24,183 nt of DNA from a virus, in IMG/VR virus record IMGVR_UViG_3300034073_003551, positions 1-24,183 of that record. The stretch is one strand, 5' to 3'. Position 1 is the first letter of the stretch; each line of letters begins with the position of its first letter. A program made the position numbers and the translations under genes. The notes below the pieces were generated by a model, which saw nothing but the letters and a program-made list of their open reading frames with translations, made no database searches and was not told the origin of the DNA. This document shows positions 12,384 through 19,083 of this stretch, piece by piece.

Positions 12384-12737
12384 ATGCACTCTTGGATCGA
12401 CGAGACCAGTCTGATCCCCAAAAGAGAAACAAGGGCGCGATTTAGATTAAAAATCTTTGATGCTTTCGACGGCAAATGCGCGTATTGCGATGAGCCTGCC
12501 AAATCACTCGATCACGTTATTCCACGCCATCGTGGTGGACAAACTGTAATAGAAAACTTAGTGCCAGCATGCTTGCGCTGCAATGGATCCAAAGGATCAA
12601 CAGAATGGACGCTTTGGTACAGAGAACAAGATTTCTATACACGAGAGCGTGAAATCATCATTTGGGAATGGCTTTATCAGTTCAGAAACGAACTTTACAA
12701 CCCGCAACTGTTAAGTCGTTGTTGTAATGACCAGTGA
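12384..12737 (+). CDS. HNH endonuclease
   Basis: A 117-aa product. CAYC (about 33-36), then the HNH core SLDHVIPRHRGGQTVIENLV with the catalytic His, and CLRCNGSKG, a second zinc-binding pair. It is the standard free-standing phage HNH nuclease. Such genes act in packaging next to terminase or as homing genes; no terminase is nearby here, so homing or an accessory role is more likely. It is the only rightward gene in this part and overlaps the end of the converging dCTP deaminase gene by 56 nt. Confidence 0.85.
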   Translation: MHSWIDETSLIPKRETRARFRLKIFDAFDGKCAYCDEPAKSLDHVIPRHRGGQTVIENLVPACLRCNGSKGSTEWTLWYREQDFYTREREIIIWEWLYQFRNELYNPQLLSRCCNDQ

Positions 12738-13206
12738 CTGCGTAACTTTTGAGTGGTTTAGCACTCATTTCAAAGAAAATAATCTGTCCAATTTTTAGTC
12801 CCGGATACAACGGTAATGAATGCATGCGCCGTGCATTTTGCAATTCGAGCGTCAGCTTTGATCCATGCCATCCCGGATCACACCATCCGGCCAACATGTG
12901 GGAATATCCCTGTCTTGCGCGACTGCTTTTCAAAGCAAACTGCCCTGAAATATGTTCGGGCAAATCAAACGTTTCGCGTGTTTCGGCTAGGACAAATTCA
13001 CCAGGACGCAACCAGTACGGACTCTCTTCCGTGCAACCTTTAATTGATATTCTTTGTAAATCCTCAATATTAGGATCCTCAATCATCAAGTGATCGCCAA
13101 GCAACACATCAATTGATGCTGGATTCAAAAGCTCTTCGTCAAATGGCACTACCATGCCATGACCTTCGCACAAGCTGCGAATTTGCCAATCACAAAGAAC
13201 AGACAC
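12682..13206 (-). CDS. dcd: dCTP deaminase
   Basis: A 174-aa product. Family motifs in order: ASIDVLLGDH; PGEFVLAETRETFDLPEHI; ALKSSRARQGY, the substrate-binding Ser/Arg block; AGWCDPGWHGSKLTLELQN, with the catalytic Glu of LTLEL; and LPLYPGLKIGQIIFFE. The enzyme converts dCTP to dUTP on the route to dTMP. Phages carry it to shift nucleotide pools. GTG 13206 overlaps the TAG of the endolysin gene by one base. The C terminus is shorter than in bacterial enzymes, as often in phages. Confidence 0.88.
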   Translation of the reverse strand: MSVLCDWQIRSLCEGHGMVVPFDEELLNPASIDVLLGDHLMIEDPNIEDLQRISIKGCTEESPYWLRPGEFVLAETRETFDLPEHISGQFALKSSRARQGYSHMLAGWCDPGWHGSKLTLELQNARRMHSLPLYPGLKIGQIIFFEMSAKPLKSYAVTGHYNNDLTVAGCKVRF

Positions 13207-14279
13207 TAATAGTCCCAGCGAACACGTGGTCTACCTGACCGAATCCCAAGATGCACGAAACCCTTGAGTGCGCCATAGCCGACGCTATATGGCCAAGTCC
13301 GATCACAATACTCCTGTACTCTCTTGATGTCCACGTCTTTGACGTAGAAGTCAACAGCACCTTCTCCCGGCTTGTACAGGTGCTCGCTGCTGCTTGCGCC
13401 ACCAACCATTCGATTGATAGATGGTGGGCGATAGCCGCTAGTAATCACAACAGGTTTTCCGCCGTACGTTGTACGTACACGCTCTAGAAACGCCGCCAAC
13501 TCTGCAGCAATCTGCAGTTGATCTTCACGATCAAAACGACGTTCCTCCTTGTACAACGCAAATTCACCCAACGTAATGTGCGGTGTCAGGCGTGCAGTGA
13601 ATGGTGCATTAACGCTCAGCTTTGCTGTTGCAGGTTCATACTGCGGTCGATGATCGCCCCACAACGCACCTTCTGCTCTACGGCGGCGCAGCAATCCAGC
13701 CTCAACATTGGTGCCGGGATTCCTGTACAACTCCAACGCAGCAGGCACAGCAGCCCAATCACGCTCACGCAGGCACTTGCTGATGGTCTCAAAACCAGCC
13801 GAACCGTAAAAGCCAGCACCAAGGTTGTAGGCAAAGCTGACAAGCGCAGAACGCTGCTCATCAGTCATTCCATTCCAATGCGGAATACTTGCATGCAGTT
13901 TTGCTGCAATACGATCAATCTCAAGCCGCAGCAACATATCGGCTTCAATCACCGTAATTTTGTCACCACGTTTGACAGGCACACCTCCGCTATATCGCGT
14001 CGTGCCATAACCAATCGTCCACGGATCACCACCACTAAGCGGATCAGGATAAGCGCTCAAATGGCATCCTTCGAACTCCTTGATCAACCTGATTGCTGCT
14101 GATAAATCACTTTGCTTGCCGTCTTGGCTCCATGTTTGAAACCAAGCTTGATCGCGCCCAAGAATATGCGGATTGGCTTTATTAATCGCAGCCTCAAGCT
14201 CAGTAAGCGCTGCCATCTGATGTGGCAATGCCTTGTAATACTTGAACAGATCAAGCAGGCGGATCTTGTTTTGCGTCAT
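13206..14279 (-). CDS. Two-domain endolysin: GH24 lysozyme plus M15 peptidase
   Basis: A 357-aa product. Residues about 60-210 are a T4-type lysozyme: IKEFEGCHLSAYPDP holds the catalytic Glu70 and Asp79, and WTIGYGTT the Thr88, with the same spacing as E11, D20 and T26 of T4 lysozyme. Residues about 235-357 are an M15-type peptidase: VITSGYRPPSINR, then SSEHLYKPGEGAVDF with zinc-binding His and Asp, and FVHLGI with the third ligand. The two domains would cut glycan and peptide bonds of peptidoglycan. No signal peptide, so it needs the holin-like proteins encoded just upstream. The first about 55 residues are of unknown role. Confidence 0.9.
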   Translation of the reverse strand: MTQNKIRLLDLFKYYKALPHQMAALTELEAAINKANPHILGRDQAWFQTWSQDGKQSDLSAAIRLIKEFEGCHLSAYPDPLSGGDPWTIGYGTTRYSGGVPVKRGDKITVIEADMLLRLEIDRIAAKLHASIPHWNGMTDEQRSALVSFAYNLGAGFYGSAGFETISKCLRERDWAAVPAALELYRNPGTNVEAGLLRRRRAEGALWGDHRPQYEPATAKLSVNAPFTARLTPHITLGEFALYKEERRFDREDQLQIAAELAAFLERVRTTYGGKPVVITSGYRPPSINRMVGGASSSEHLYKPGEGAVDFYVKDVDIKRVQEYCDRTWPYSVGYGALKGFVHLGIRSGRPRVRWDY

Positions 14280-14574
14280 TGCTCCAAGGTGCGTGAATGC
14301 TTATTGCCCCACCAAGGAGGCGACTGTCACCAGTTTGTAGCTCAGGATTGATTGGATGCTCAACAACAACCGGTGGTGCCGTCATGGGCGGTTGTGTTGC
14401 GTGCCATTCTTTCTCAGCTTGATCCAGCTTGCTAGGGAGCAGCAGTTGAAACCACCACTCCCGTGCAGCTTGCTCCCAAGTTTTGCCTAAATCTTTTTTC
14501 CCTTGATTGCACGCAGCGCATGAAACACAAGCTGAATGATGCTGTTGTCCTTCAGGGGGGACAGAGCGATCAGC
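14251..14574 (-). other. Open frame without start, -1 to the holin-like gene
   Basis: Open for 107 codons from the TGA at 14577-14575 to the TGA at 14253-14251, with no ATG, GTG or TTG in its first half. The translation looks protein-like: HHSACVSCAACNQGKKDLGK, then TWEQAAREWWFQLLLPSKLD. The first ATG is at 14385 and would give only 44 aa. It is in the -1 frame of the holin-like gene (14487-14627), and the overlap holds a C6 tract (14560-14555). It overlaps the endolysin start. It could be a lysis accessory gene expressed by frameshift, or a gene broken by an indel. Confidence 0.4.
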
Positions 14575-14627
14575 TCAGAAGCTGCAGCCACGCAAATCCA
14601 AAATGCTGGATGGTGAAGAAAGTCCAT
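14487..14627 (-). CDS. Small holin-like membrane protein, 46 aa
   Basis: Read directly: ATG 14627, TAG 14489-14487. The N terminus MDFLHHPAFWICVAAASELI is one hydrophobic segment, followed by ALSPLKDNSIIQLVFHAL and a basic tail AIKGKKI. I recall similar proteins next to lysis genes in cyanobacterial phages. With one membrane helix, a basic tail and a position upstream of the endolysin, holin is the likely role, unproven. Confidence 0.65.
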   Translation of the reverse strand: MDFLHHPAFWICVAAASELIALSPLKDNSIIQLVFHALRAIKGKKI

Positions 14628-14629
14628 GG

Positions 14630-14881
14630 TTAACAGGATGGTGGACGTGCTTCCAGCTTAGATACACGCTGCTCCACGGTCGATAACCTAGTGAAAGTCT
14701 CCTTGCGATCATCCTTAATATCCGCGTGCAAAACCTCGAGTTGTGTCGCAATATGCTCTACTGCACTTGTAAGGCGAATAACAGCATCACGCGCTTCATC
14801 ATTCCGCCTGCTGAATCCTGCAGCACCCATAGCCGCTACTGATATTGAGGCTCCCGCCACTGCGGCAACGATTTCAATCAT
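14630..14881 (-). CDS. Membrane protein with coiled coil (holin/lysis type)
   Basis: An 83-aa product from ATG 14881. Residues 3-24 (IVAAVAGASISVAAMGAAGF) form a membrane helix; a polar hinge FSRRNDEARD precedes a long coiled coil (VEHIATQLEVLHADIKDDRK, TFTRLSTVEQRVSKLEA). The design, a membrane helix plus periplasmic or cytoplasmic coil, is common among phage holins and spanin-like proteins. It lies just upstream of the holin-like gene. Confidence 0.6.
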   Translation of the reverse strand: MIEIVAAVAGASISVAAMGAAGFSRRNDEARDAVIRLTSAVEHIATQLEVLHADIKDDRKETFTRLSTVEQRVSKLEARPPSC

Positions 14882-14906
14882 GGCGGCAACGGGCTACCCA
14901 GTCAGA

Positions 14907-15047
14907 TTAGCGGTTGAGGGCGATAAACCTACCGCTCTGCGTCATCAGTCTCACGCCAGCTTGAGTCAAAAGAATTTTAAGAAATGCCAAACTACCCAAT
15001 TGGCTGCTGCGAATGCCGGTGTTGATACTGGTTCTCAGATTTTTCAT
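14907..15047 (-). CDS. Small phage protein, 46 aa
   Basis: Read directly: ATG 15047 overlaps the upstream stop as TGATG; TAA 14909-14907. The product starts MKNLRTSINTGIRSS and has LAFLKILLTQAGVRLMTQSG. The LLTQxGxxLxTQSG pattern resembles small proteins common near phage tail genes; no role is known to me. Confidence 0.6.
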   Translation of the reverse strand: MKNLRTSINTGIRSSQLGSLAFLKILLTQAGVRLMTQSGRFIALNR

Positions 15048-15379
15048 CACATCGAACCGATCTTGGCCGCAATGCTTGGCGAACCACCATCAATGCTCAC
15101 AAGACGAAGGCGAGCATATTGAATCGGGCAACCACTCAATGCATAACCATAGGTGCCATTAGCCGTCAGAACGGTATCAGTCTCGCTTTCGTCAAGGTTG
15201 AAGTAATCATCACCATCAATGCTGCCTTCCAGTCTGATCGTGACGCTGGTGCCGATGGAACTAACAGTAACTTGAAAAGCCAGATCCAAGCCTGTGGTCA
15301 ATTCACTGCTGGTCACGCCAGGAGCTGAAATGCTGCCTAGGTCAGCCAACTCATAGCCAGCCTTCAATCCCAAAGTCAT
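15047..15379 (-). CDS. Beta-rich virion-associated protein
   Basis: A 110-aa product. Strands such as DLAFQVTVSSIGTSVTIRLE, GSIDGDDYFNLDE, TANGTYGYALSGCPIQYARL and VSIDGGSPSIAAKIG follow the small all-beta modules that occur in phage decoration and tail proteins. It lies in the late operon between fibre and lysis genes. Structural role inferred from composition and position. Confidence 0.55.
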   Translation of the reverse strand: MTLGLKAGYELADLGSISAPGVTSSELTTGLDLAFQVTVSSIGTSVTIRLEGSIDGDDYFNLDESETDTVLTANGTYGYALSGCPIQYARLRLVSIDGGSPSIAAKIGSM

Positions 15380-15409
15380 GGCATCATTTATCTGATCTAT
15401 GGCTACAGA

Positions 15410-15547
15410 TTAGCGCCCCTGTCCACGTAGAGGCTTCTTACCGCGACGGCGTGGTCGGCTGTTTTGGCCGTAACCATCACGAGTGGTTTTGGGGCGACCA
15501 GCTTGGTGTTCCAGCCGCCCGGTGCCGGTTTTGCTTTTTACTGCCAC
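15410..15547 (-). CDS. Small basic phage protein, 45 aa
   Basis: Read directly: GTG 15547, TAA 15412-15410. The product, KTGTGRLEHQAGRPKTTRDG onward to RRRGKKPLRGQGR, is highly basic and rich in Gly, Arg and Lys. I recall similar short proteins in other phages, usually near tail genes; they may bind nucleic acid or pack into the virion. It starts 10 nt inside the upstream gene. Confidence 0.6.
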   Translation of the reverse strand: MAVKSKTGTGRLEHQAGRPKTTRDGYGQNSRPRRRGKKPLRGQGR

Positions 15548-15861
15548 GGCACACCAGCAGCCTTGGACGGCGCACGCTGCTCGTCAATTTGAGCCTGCAG
15601 TGCAGCTTCAATTCCAGCGACCTTTTCGTCACCGCCGAGGGCTTCCTTCACCCAGCCGACCACCAGCTCCTCGGTGAGATCAGCGAAGGGGATTAGGTTC
15701 TCGGGGCGTTGGAACCCGATGCTGCCGTAAGCACCGCTGGAATAGGTGCCATCGTTGGCGTTCACGGTGTAGTGGGCTGTAAACACGAAACCATCAGCAG
15801 TTTCCCGCTCAAGGTTGGCGATCGCCCAAGTGAACTCAGTTACAGGTGTGGATGCAGGCAT
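15538..15861 (-). CDS. DUF7936-like phage protein
   Basis: A 107-aa product. TPVTEFTWAIANLERETADG, VFTAHYTVNANDGTY, then AYGSIGFQRPENLIPFADLT and WVKEALGGDEKVAGIEAAL, ending IDEQRAPSKAAGVPW. I recognise this arrangement from cyanophages and other phages, where it lies among structural genes and is labelled DUF7936; role unknown. The stop overlaps the next, basic, gene. Confidence 0.65.
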   Translation of the reverse strand: MPASTPVTEFTWAIANLERETADGFVFTAHYTVNANDGTYSSGAYGSIGFQRPENLIPFADLTEELVVGWVKEALGGDEKVAGIEAALQAQIDEQRAPSKAAGVPWQ

Positions 15862-15914
15862 TGGACTAATGGTGATGTGGACAGTTTAAGCGTGGGGTCA
15901 ACTAGGGAAGGTGA

Positions 15915-16055
15915 CTACGACTGCTCACGTAGAAGCTGCTCGAAGAACTCGCAAACAACCCGAGCAGATAGATAGAACTCTCGATTGTTCTGCCCACTCG
16001 CAAGGATTGCCCGGAATTCCTCGTAGGCGGTTTTGATGGTTTCTGTGTCAGGCAT
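15915..16055 (-). CDS. Hypothetical helical protein, 46 aa
   Basis: Read directly: ATG 16055, TAG 15917-15915. The product begins MPDTETIKTAYEEFRAILAS and ends FFEQLLREQS. All helix, no family recognised. The spacing to its neighbours is regular, which supports it. Confidence 0.5.
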   Translation of the reverse strand: MPDTETIKTAYEEFRAILASGQNNREFYLSARVVCEFFEQLLREQS

Positions 16056-16069
16056 AGAAGTGGAAGCGG

Positions 16070-16285
16070 CTAAGAGGGCGGATAAAGCTGATTGATTGCA
16101 TCACGAATGAGAAGAGCGTCTTCCTTGCTAAGGCTTAGCTTTGTCTCACCCACTTGATCATTGTCGTCGTGATACTTGATGGTGAGGCCAGATCCAGGCT
16201 CTACGTCGTACTCGGCGGCGCAGTCTTCAACTGTCCACCACCACTCGGATTCAGATTGACAGCGTTTGATTGTTGTTACGGGCAT
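16070..16285 (-). CDS. Hypothetical protein, 71 aa
   Basis: The product begins MPVTTIKRCQSESEWWWTVE and has GSGLTIKYHDDNDQVGETKL and a helix KEDALLIRDAINQLYPP. Acidic and compact. No family recognised. It lies in the run of very small genes between HNH/AP2 and lysis. Confidence 0.6.
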   Translation of the reverse strand: MPVTTIKRCQSESEWWWTVEDCAAEYDVEPGSGLTIKYHDDNDQVGETKLSLSKEDALLIRDAINQLYPPS

Positions 16286-16303
16286 GGGTGTTAGTGGTAA
16301 TGG

Positions 16304-16483
16304 TTACGAGGCAGTGGAGACTTGCATTTCTTGTCCCAGCTCGCTGAGTTCTTCCAAGCAGCGTTGCCGGTATCCCCACTCAGCAGCTTTGATGATTATT
16401 TCGAGATGATCACCACGGGCTGCCTTGCACCATTTCTGGATCAGCTCAGGCGGTGGGATCTTCTTGTAGTCTTTCTTGGTCAT
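16304..16483 (-). CDS. Short PPPELxQxW-family paralogue, 59 aa
   Basis: Read directly: ATG 16483, TAA 16306-16304. The product has KKIPPPELIQKWCKAARGD and IKAAEWGYRQRCLEELSEL, matching the N-terminal half of the early gene 5814-6155 (PPPELVQQW, AAQWGADQELEA). The second half of the longer protein is missing. The leader contains a perfect 7-bp stem (16506-16533). Confidence 0.65.
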   Translation of the reverse strand: MTKKDYKKIPPPELIQKWCKAARGDHLEIIIKAAEWGYRQRCLEELSELGQEMQVSTAS

Positions 16484-16505
16484 GGTTTCTAGGGAACTGT
16501 GGCCA

Positions 16506-16533
16506 GGGGCAGGAGGTGCAAACTCGCTGCCCC
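16506..16533. repeat. Inverted repeat in a gene leader
   Basis: GGGGCAG (16506-16512) and CTGCCCC (16527-16533) form a perfect 7-bp stem with a 14-nt loop, 23 nt before the start at 16483. There is no T-run, so a terminator is unlikely. It may mask the ribosome site of the 59-aa gene. Confidence 0.5.
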
Positions 16534-16560
16534 ACCACTATACGCTTGACGCGAGTGATC

Positions 16561-16592
16561 AGACCATATTGGTGATATCAACAAAATGGTCT
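16561..16592. repeat. 32-bp near-perfect palindrome at the end of the HNH/AP2 gene
   Basis: AGACCAT arms (16561-16567, 16586-16592) enclose TTG, TGATATCA and CAA, giving 28 symmetric positions of 32. The right end lies in the stop codon of the HNH/AP2 gene. Possible roles are an operator, the end of a mobile unit or a nuclease target. Confidence 0.6.
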
Positions 16593-17082
16593 AGTGACGA
16601 GCAAACTCGCCATGGAGCGACTCTCGCAATTCTCGAACAGCGGCAGCGCACTCGTCTTTGTCTTTGAAGTCGCCAGCGTGATACAGCTTGCCTAGATGCC
16701 AAACCTGACCGGACCAGCGTTTTTTGGTACTGATCCAGCTCACGCCTTTAATACCTGAAGTGCTGTCCTTCCGCAACTTGGTGTTGCGCTGGTTTTGCGA
16801 CACCGTAATCGGGCGCAAATTTTCAATGCGGTTGTTGAGCTGGTTTCCGTCGATGTGATCCAGCATTGGCACGGGTTCTTTGCCGTGCATAATCCAGATC
16901 AAACGATGAGCCATGCGCTGCTTGCCGTTAATGACAATCAGCACATAGCCGCGATTGCCAATGCAGCCAGCCTCTTCACCGGCGCGTGCTTTGCCACGGT
17001 TAACTTTCCAGAACAGCTTGCCGTCCCGGTAATCAAGCAGTGCGTGGAGAAACTCGCTCGTTAGTTCAGCGTCGCTAGGCAC
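16591..17082 (-). CDS. HNH homing endonuclease with AP2 domain
   Basis: A 163-aa product from GTG 17082, with GGAGG 3 nt upstream. Residues about 15-95 hold the HNH core: MAHRLIWIMHGKEPVP, then LDHIDGNQLNNRIENLRPIT and SQNQRN. Residues about 105-160 form an AP2-like DNA-binding domain (GIKGVSWISTKKRWSGQVWH, then a helix DECAAAVRELRESLHGEFAR). This is the usual plan of free-standing phage homing nucleases. It interrupts the tail-to-lysis order, fits a mobile insertion, and is flanked by the palindromes at 16561-16592 and 17116-17147. Confidence 0.88.
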   Translation of the reverse strand: MPSDAELTSEFLHALLDYRDGKLFWKVNRGKARAGEEAGCIGNRGYVLIVINGKQRMAHRLIWIMHGKEPVPMLDHIDGNQLNNRIENLRPITVSQNQRNTKLRKDSTSGIKGVSWISTKKRWSGQVWHLGKLYHAGDFKDKDECAAAVRELRESLHGEFARH

Positions 17083-17115
17083 AAGCCTCCGTTCGTGTGA
17101 CGGGACTAGTATAGC

Positions 17116-17147
17116 TCCCCAGCCCGGTTAATACCGAGCCAGGGGGA
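17116..17147. repeat. Imperfect hairpin between fibre and HNH genes
   Basis: CCCC-A-GC-C-CGG, loop TTAATA, CCG-A-GC-CA-GGGG. There is no T-run on either strand, so it is not a typical terminator; it may slow transcription or protect mRNA ends behind the fibre gene. Confidence 0.4.
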
Positions 17148-17169
17148 CTTTCGAGTAGGGCTAAGAGGT

Positions 17170-18810
17170 TTAGGCGATACCAGCATCCGTGAGACGCTGT
17201 TCCAGAACTTCGATGCGCTCCATTGCTTCCTGCAGCGCCTTGACTGCCTTCATGTAGAGCACCGAATAGTTGACGCTCTTGGTGGATTCGCCAGTTTCTT
17301 CGTCGATGGATTCACCAACCAAGCCAGGAGAGATAAGCTCAACCTCTTGGGCGATTAGACCGATTTGAGTGTGAGTGTTGTAGCCAGTTTCGGCTTTGAA
17401 ATTGTATTTACGGACTTGTATAGCCTTAAGATCGTCCCATTGAGAGTTGGCATCAACAATGTTCTCCTTCAACTTGACATCAGAAATGCCTGTATAACTG
17501 TTATTTGTATTTTCTAAATCGCCATCTCCCATCACCCTTGCGTAGCCTGCAGTTCCGCCAACGTTTAGTACTGACGAGGTTCCGTCGACATTTCTATAGC
17601 TCTCTACAAGGCCAGGGGCAATTCTTCCGATAGAAGTACCAAAGCTCGCTGCTCCTGGTGTTGCAGAGCTGAGGTACATCTGTCCTGTACTCGTAATCTT
17701 CATCCGCTCCGTCGGGCTGCTCGCTCCGTCGGCGGTAGTGGAGAACACTAATCGTCCCGGCATGTCGTTAGCGCCGGGGGTGCCGTCTACCTCGCCGCGA
17801 ATAGTTGCGGCAACAACCAGCTCTGTTCCATCAGACGCATGGAATCCAATTTGTCCAATCTGATCATTGGAATTTACGATTGTGTTTCCACCTACACTTG
17901 CGCTTCTGGTTTTGCCTAGAACAATGTTTGAAGCGTCTGCATCGGCTGAGCAACGCACTACCGAAGCCATTGCCGTAGCAGCAGTTGCGCCTTCAACCTG
18001 AAACTGAGATGCAACTGTTGCATTAAAGAAATTGCTACGCGCAGTAGACGTGCCAACTAAGAGCCTGCCAGAGTTGTCAATTCTTACGGACTCAGAAGAT
18101 AGCCCAGACTTCCAAAATGATGTACCGCTAGTGCCACCCTGAAAGCGCAGTTCATTTGCTACATCAGTTCTAATGTAACCATTGTCACCAAAGCTTACAT
18201 AACCATTTCCGCCGCTAAATCTTCCGACACCAACCACATCTAACGGAGCAGCAGGACTCGTAGTGCCAATCCCTACTTTCCCGTCAGCTTTAATAGTTAC
18301 CTTGGTGCTAGCCGAGCCACTTATACCAGTGGCGAAGTTCATATCAAACGCGGTTCCAAAGTTGTTGGAATCATTAACGTCAATGTAGCCGATAACACCT
18401 GGCGCACTGGCATCTCTGGTTTCCCATTCGATTTTGCCCATTGACGTACCAGTCGTGCTGGCCGTGGTGGGGTTTTCAAACCTAAATACAGGACTTGTGC
18501 TGGCTAAATGAAAAGCCGTGTCAGGGCTACTAGTCCCCAGACCTAAGCGGCCACTGGAGTCGATAAACAACCGCCCAACCCCGTTAGTCGAGATGGCTAC
18601 TTGGTCTGCGCCGGGGGAGTACACCCCAGAATTTGGGTCGCCATCAAACGCCAGTCCAGGCAGCGCTGCCGTACCCAGCGGCACAGCTTTGACGACATTA
18701 CCAATCGTGATCTTTTTAGTAACATCAGCGCCTACATCAACGATCGGCAGAACGTCAGTGCTTGCCGCGTCTGTGTAAGCCGTCAGATCGGTGATCTTGA
18801 TGTTGGCCAT
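17170..18810 (-). CDS. Tail fibre with S74 intramolecular chaperone
   Basis: A 546-aa product. The N terminus (MANIKITDLTAYTDAASTDV) is a virion-attachment pattern. The middle repeats short units such as SGRLGLGTSSPDTAF and DGKVGIGTTSPAAPLDV, a beta-helical shaft. The C terminus is a Peptidase S74 chaperone: SDVKLKENIVD, IGLIAQEVE, SVNYSVLYMKAVKALQEAM and a final coiled coil. S74 domains fold the trimer and then cut themselves off, usually at a serine before the KENI block. Probably a receptor-binding or side fibre. Confidence 0.85.
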   Translation of the reverse strand: MANIKITDLTAYTDAASTDVLPIVDVGADVTKKITIGNVVKAVPLGTAALPGLAFDGDPNSGVYSPGADQVAISTNGVGRLFIDSSGRLGLGTSSPDTAFHLASTSPVFRFENPTTASTTGTSMGKIEWETRDASAPGVIGYIDVNDSNNFGTAFDMNFATGISGSASTKVTIKADGKVGIGTTSPAAPLDVVGVGRFSGGNGYVSFGDNGYIRTDVANELRFQGGTSGTSFWKSGLSSESVRIDNSGRLLVGTSTARSNFFNATVASQFQVEGATAATAMASVVRCSADADASNIVLGKTRSASVGGNTIVNSNDQIGQIGFHASDGTELVVAATIRGEVDGTPGANDMPGRLVFSTTADGASSPTERMKITSTGQMYLSSATPGAASFGTSIGRIAPGLVESYRNVDGTSSVLNVGGTAGYARVMGDGDLENTNNSYTGISDVKLKENIVDANSQWDDLKAIQVRKYNFKAETGYNTHTQIGLIAQEVELISPGLVGESIDEETGESTKSVNYSVLYMKAVKALQEAMERIEVLEQRLTDAGIA

Positions 18811-18831
18811 GATGGACTCCTAGGTGAAAAG

Positions 18832-19080
18832 TCAGTTGTTGGTGGGATCAGTCAAGCCAAACAGCTCGCGCAGTTCAGCTACCGTCAAGCCAGCGGCTTC
18901 TAGCTTTTGCTCAGTGGTAAGCATTAAAGCGGGTTTGGGTTTAGGGGCAGGTTCGGGCGTGTTGCCTTCAGCCATCCAAGCGAGGTACGCCTGGTAGTCA
19001 ATGTTGGCTGTGTCGGGTGGGATAAAGGCGTTATCCGCGAGGCGGAGAATGGTGTCGTCTTCGGTCAGTTGGTATGTCAT
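18832..19080 (-). CDS. Tail fibre assembly-type protein
   Basis: An 82-aa product. The beginning, [20 protein letters not shown], then [20 protein letters not shown], is the well-known N-terminal module of tail fibre assembly and XkdW-like proteins. A proline linker and a helix ([20 protein letters not shown]) follow. Its position between two fibre genes supports a role in fibre folding or attachment. Confidence 0.7.
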   Translation of the reverse strand: MTYQLTEDDTILRLADNAFIPPDTANIDYQAYLAWMAEGNTPEPAPKPKPALMLTTEQKLEAAGLTVAELRELFGLTDPTNN

Positions 19081-19083
19081 GGG

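Noticed and set aside
13518-14102. 194-codon + strand frame opposite the endolysin
   Set aside because: Antisense shadow of a well-supported two-domain endolysin.
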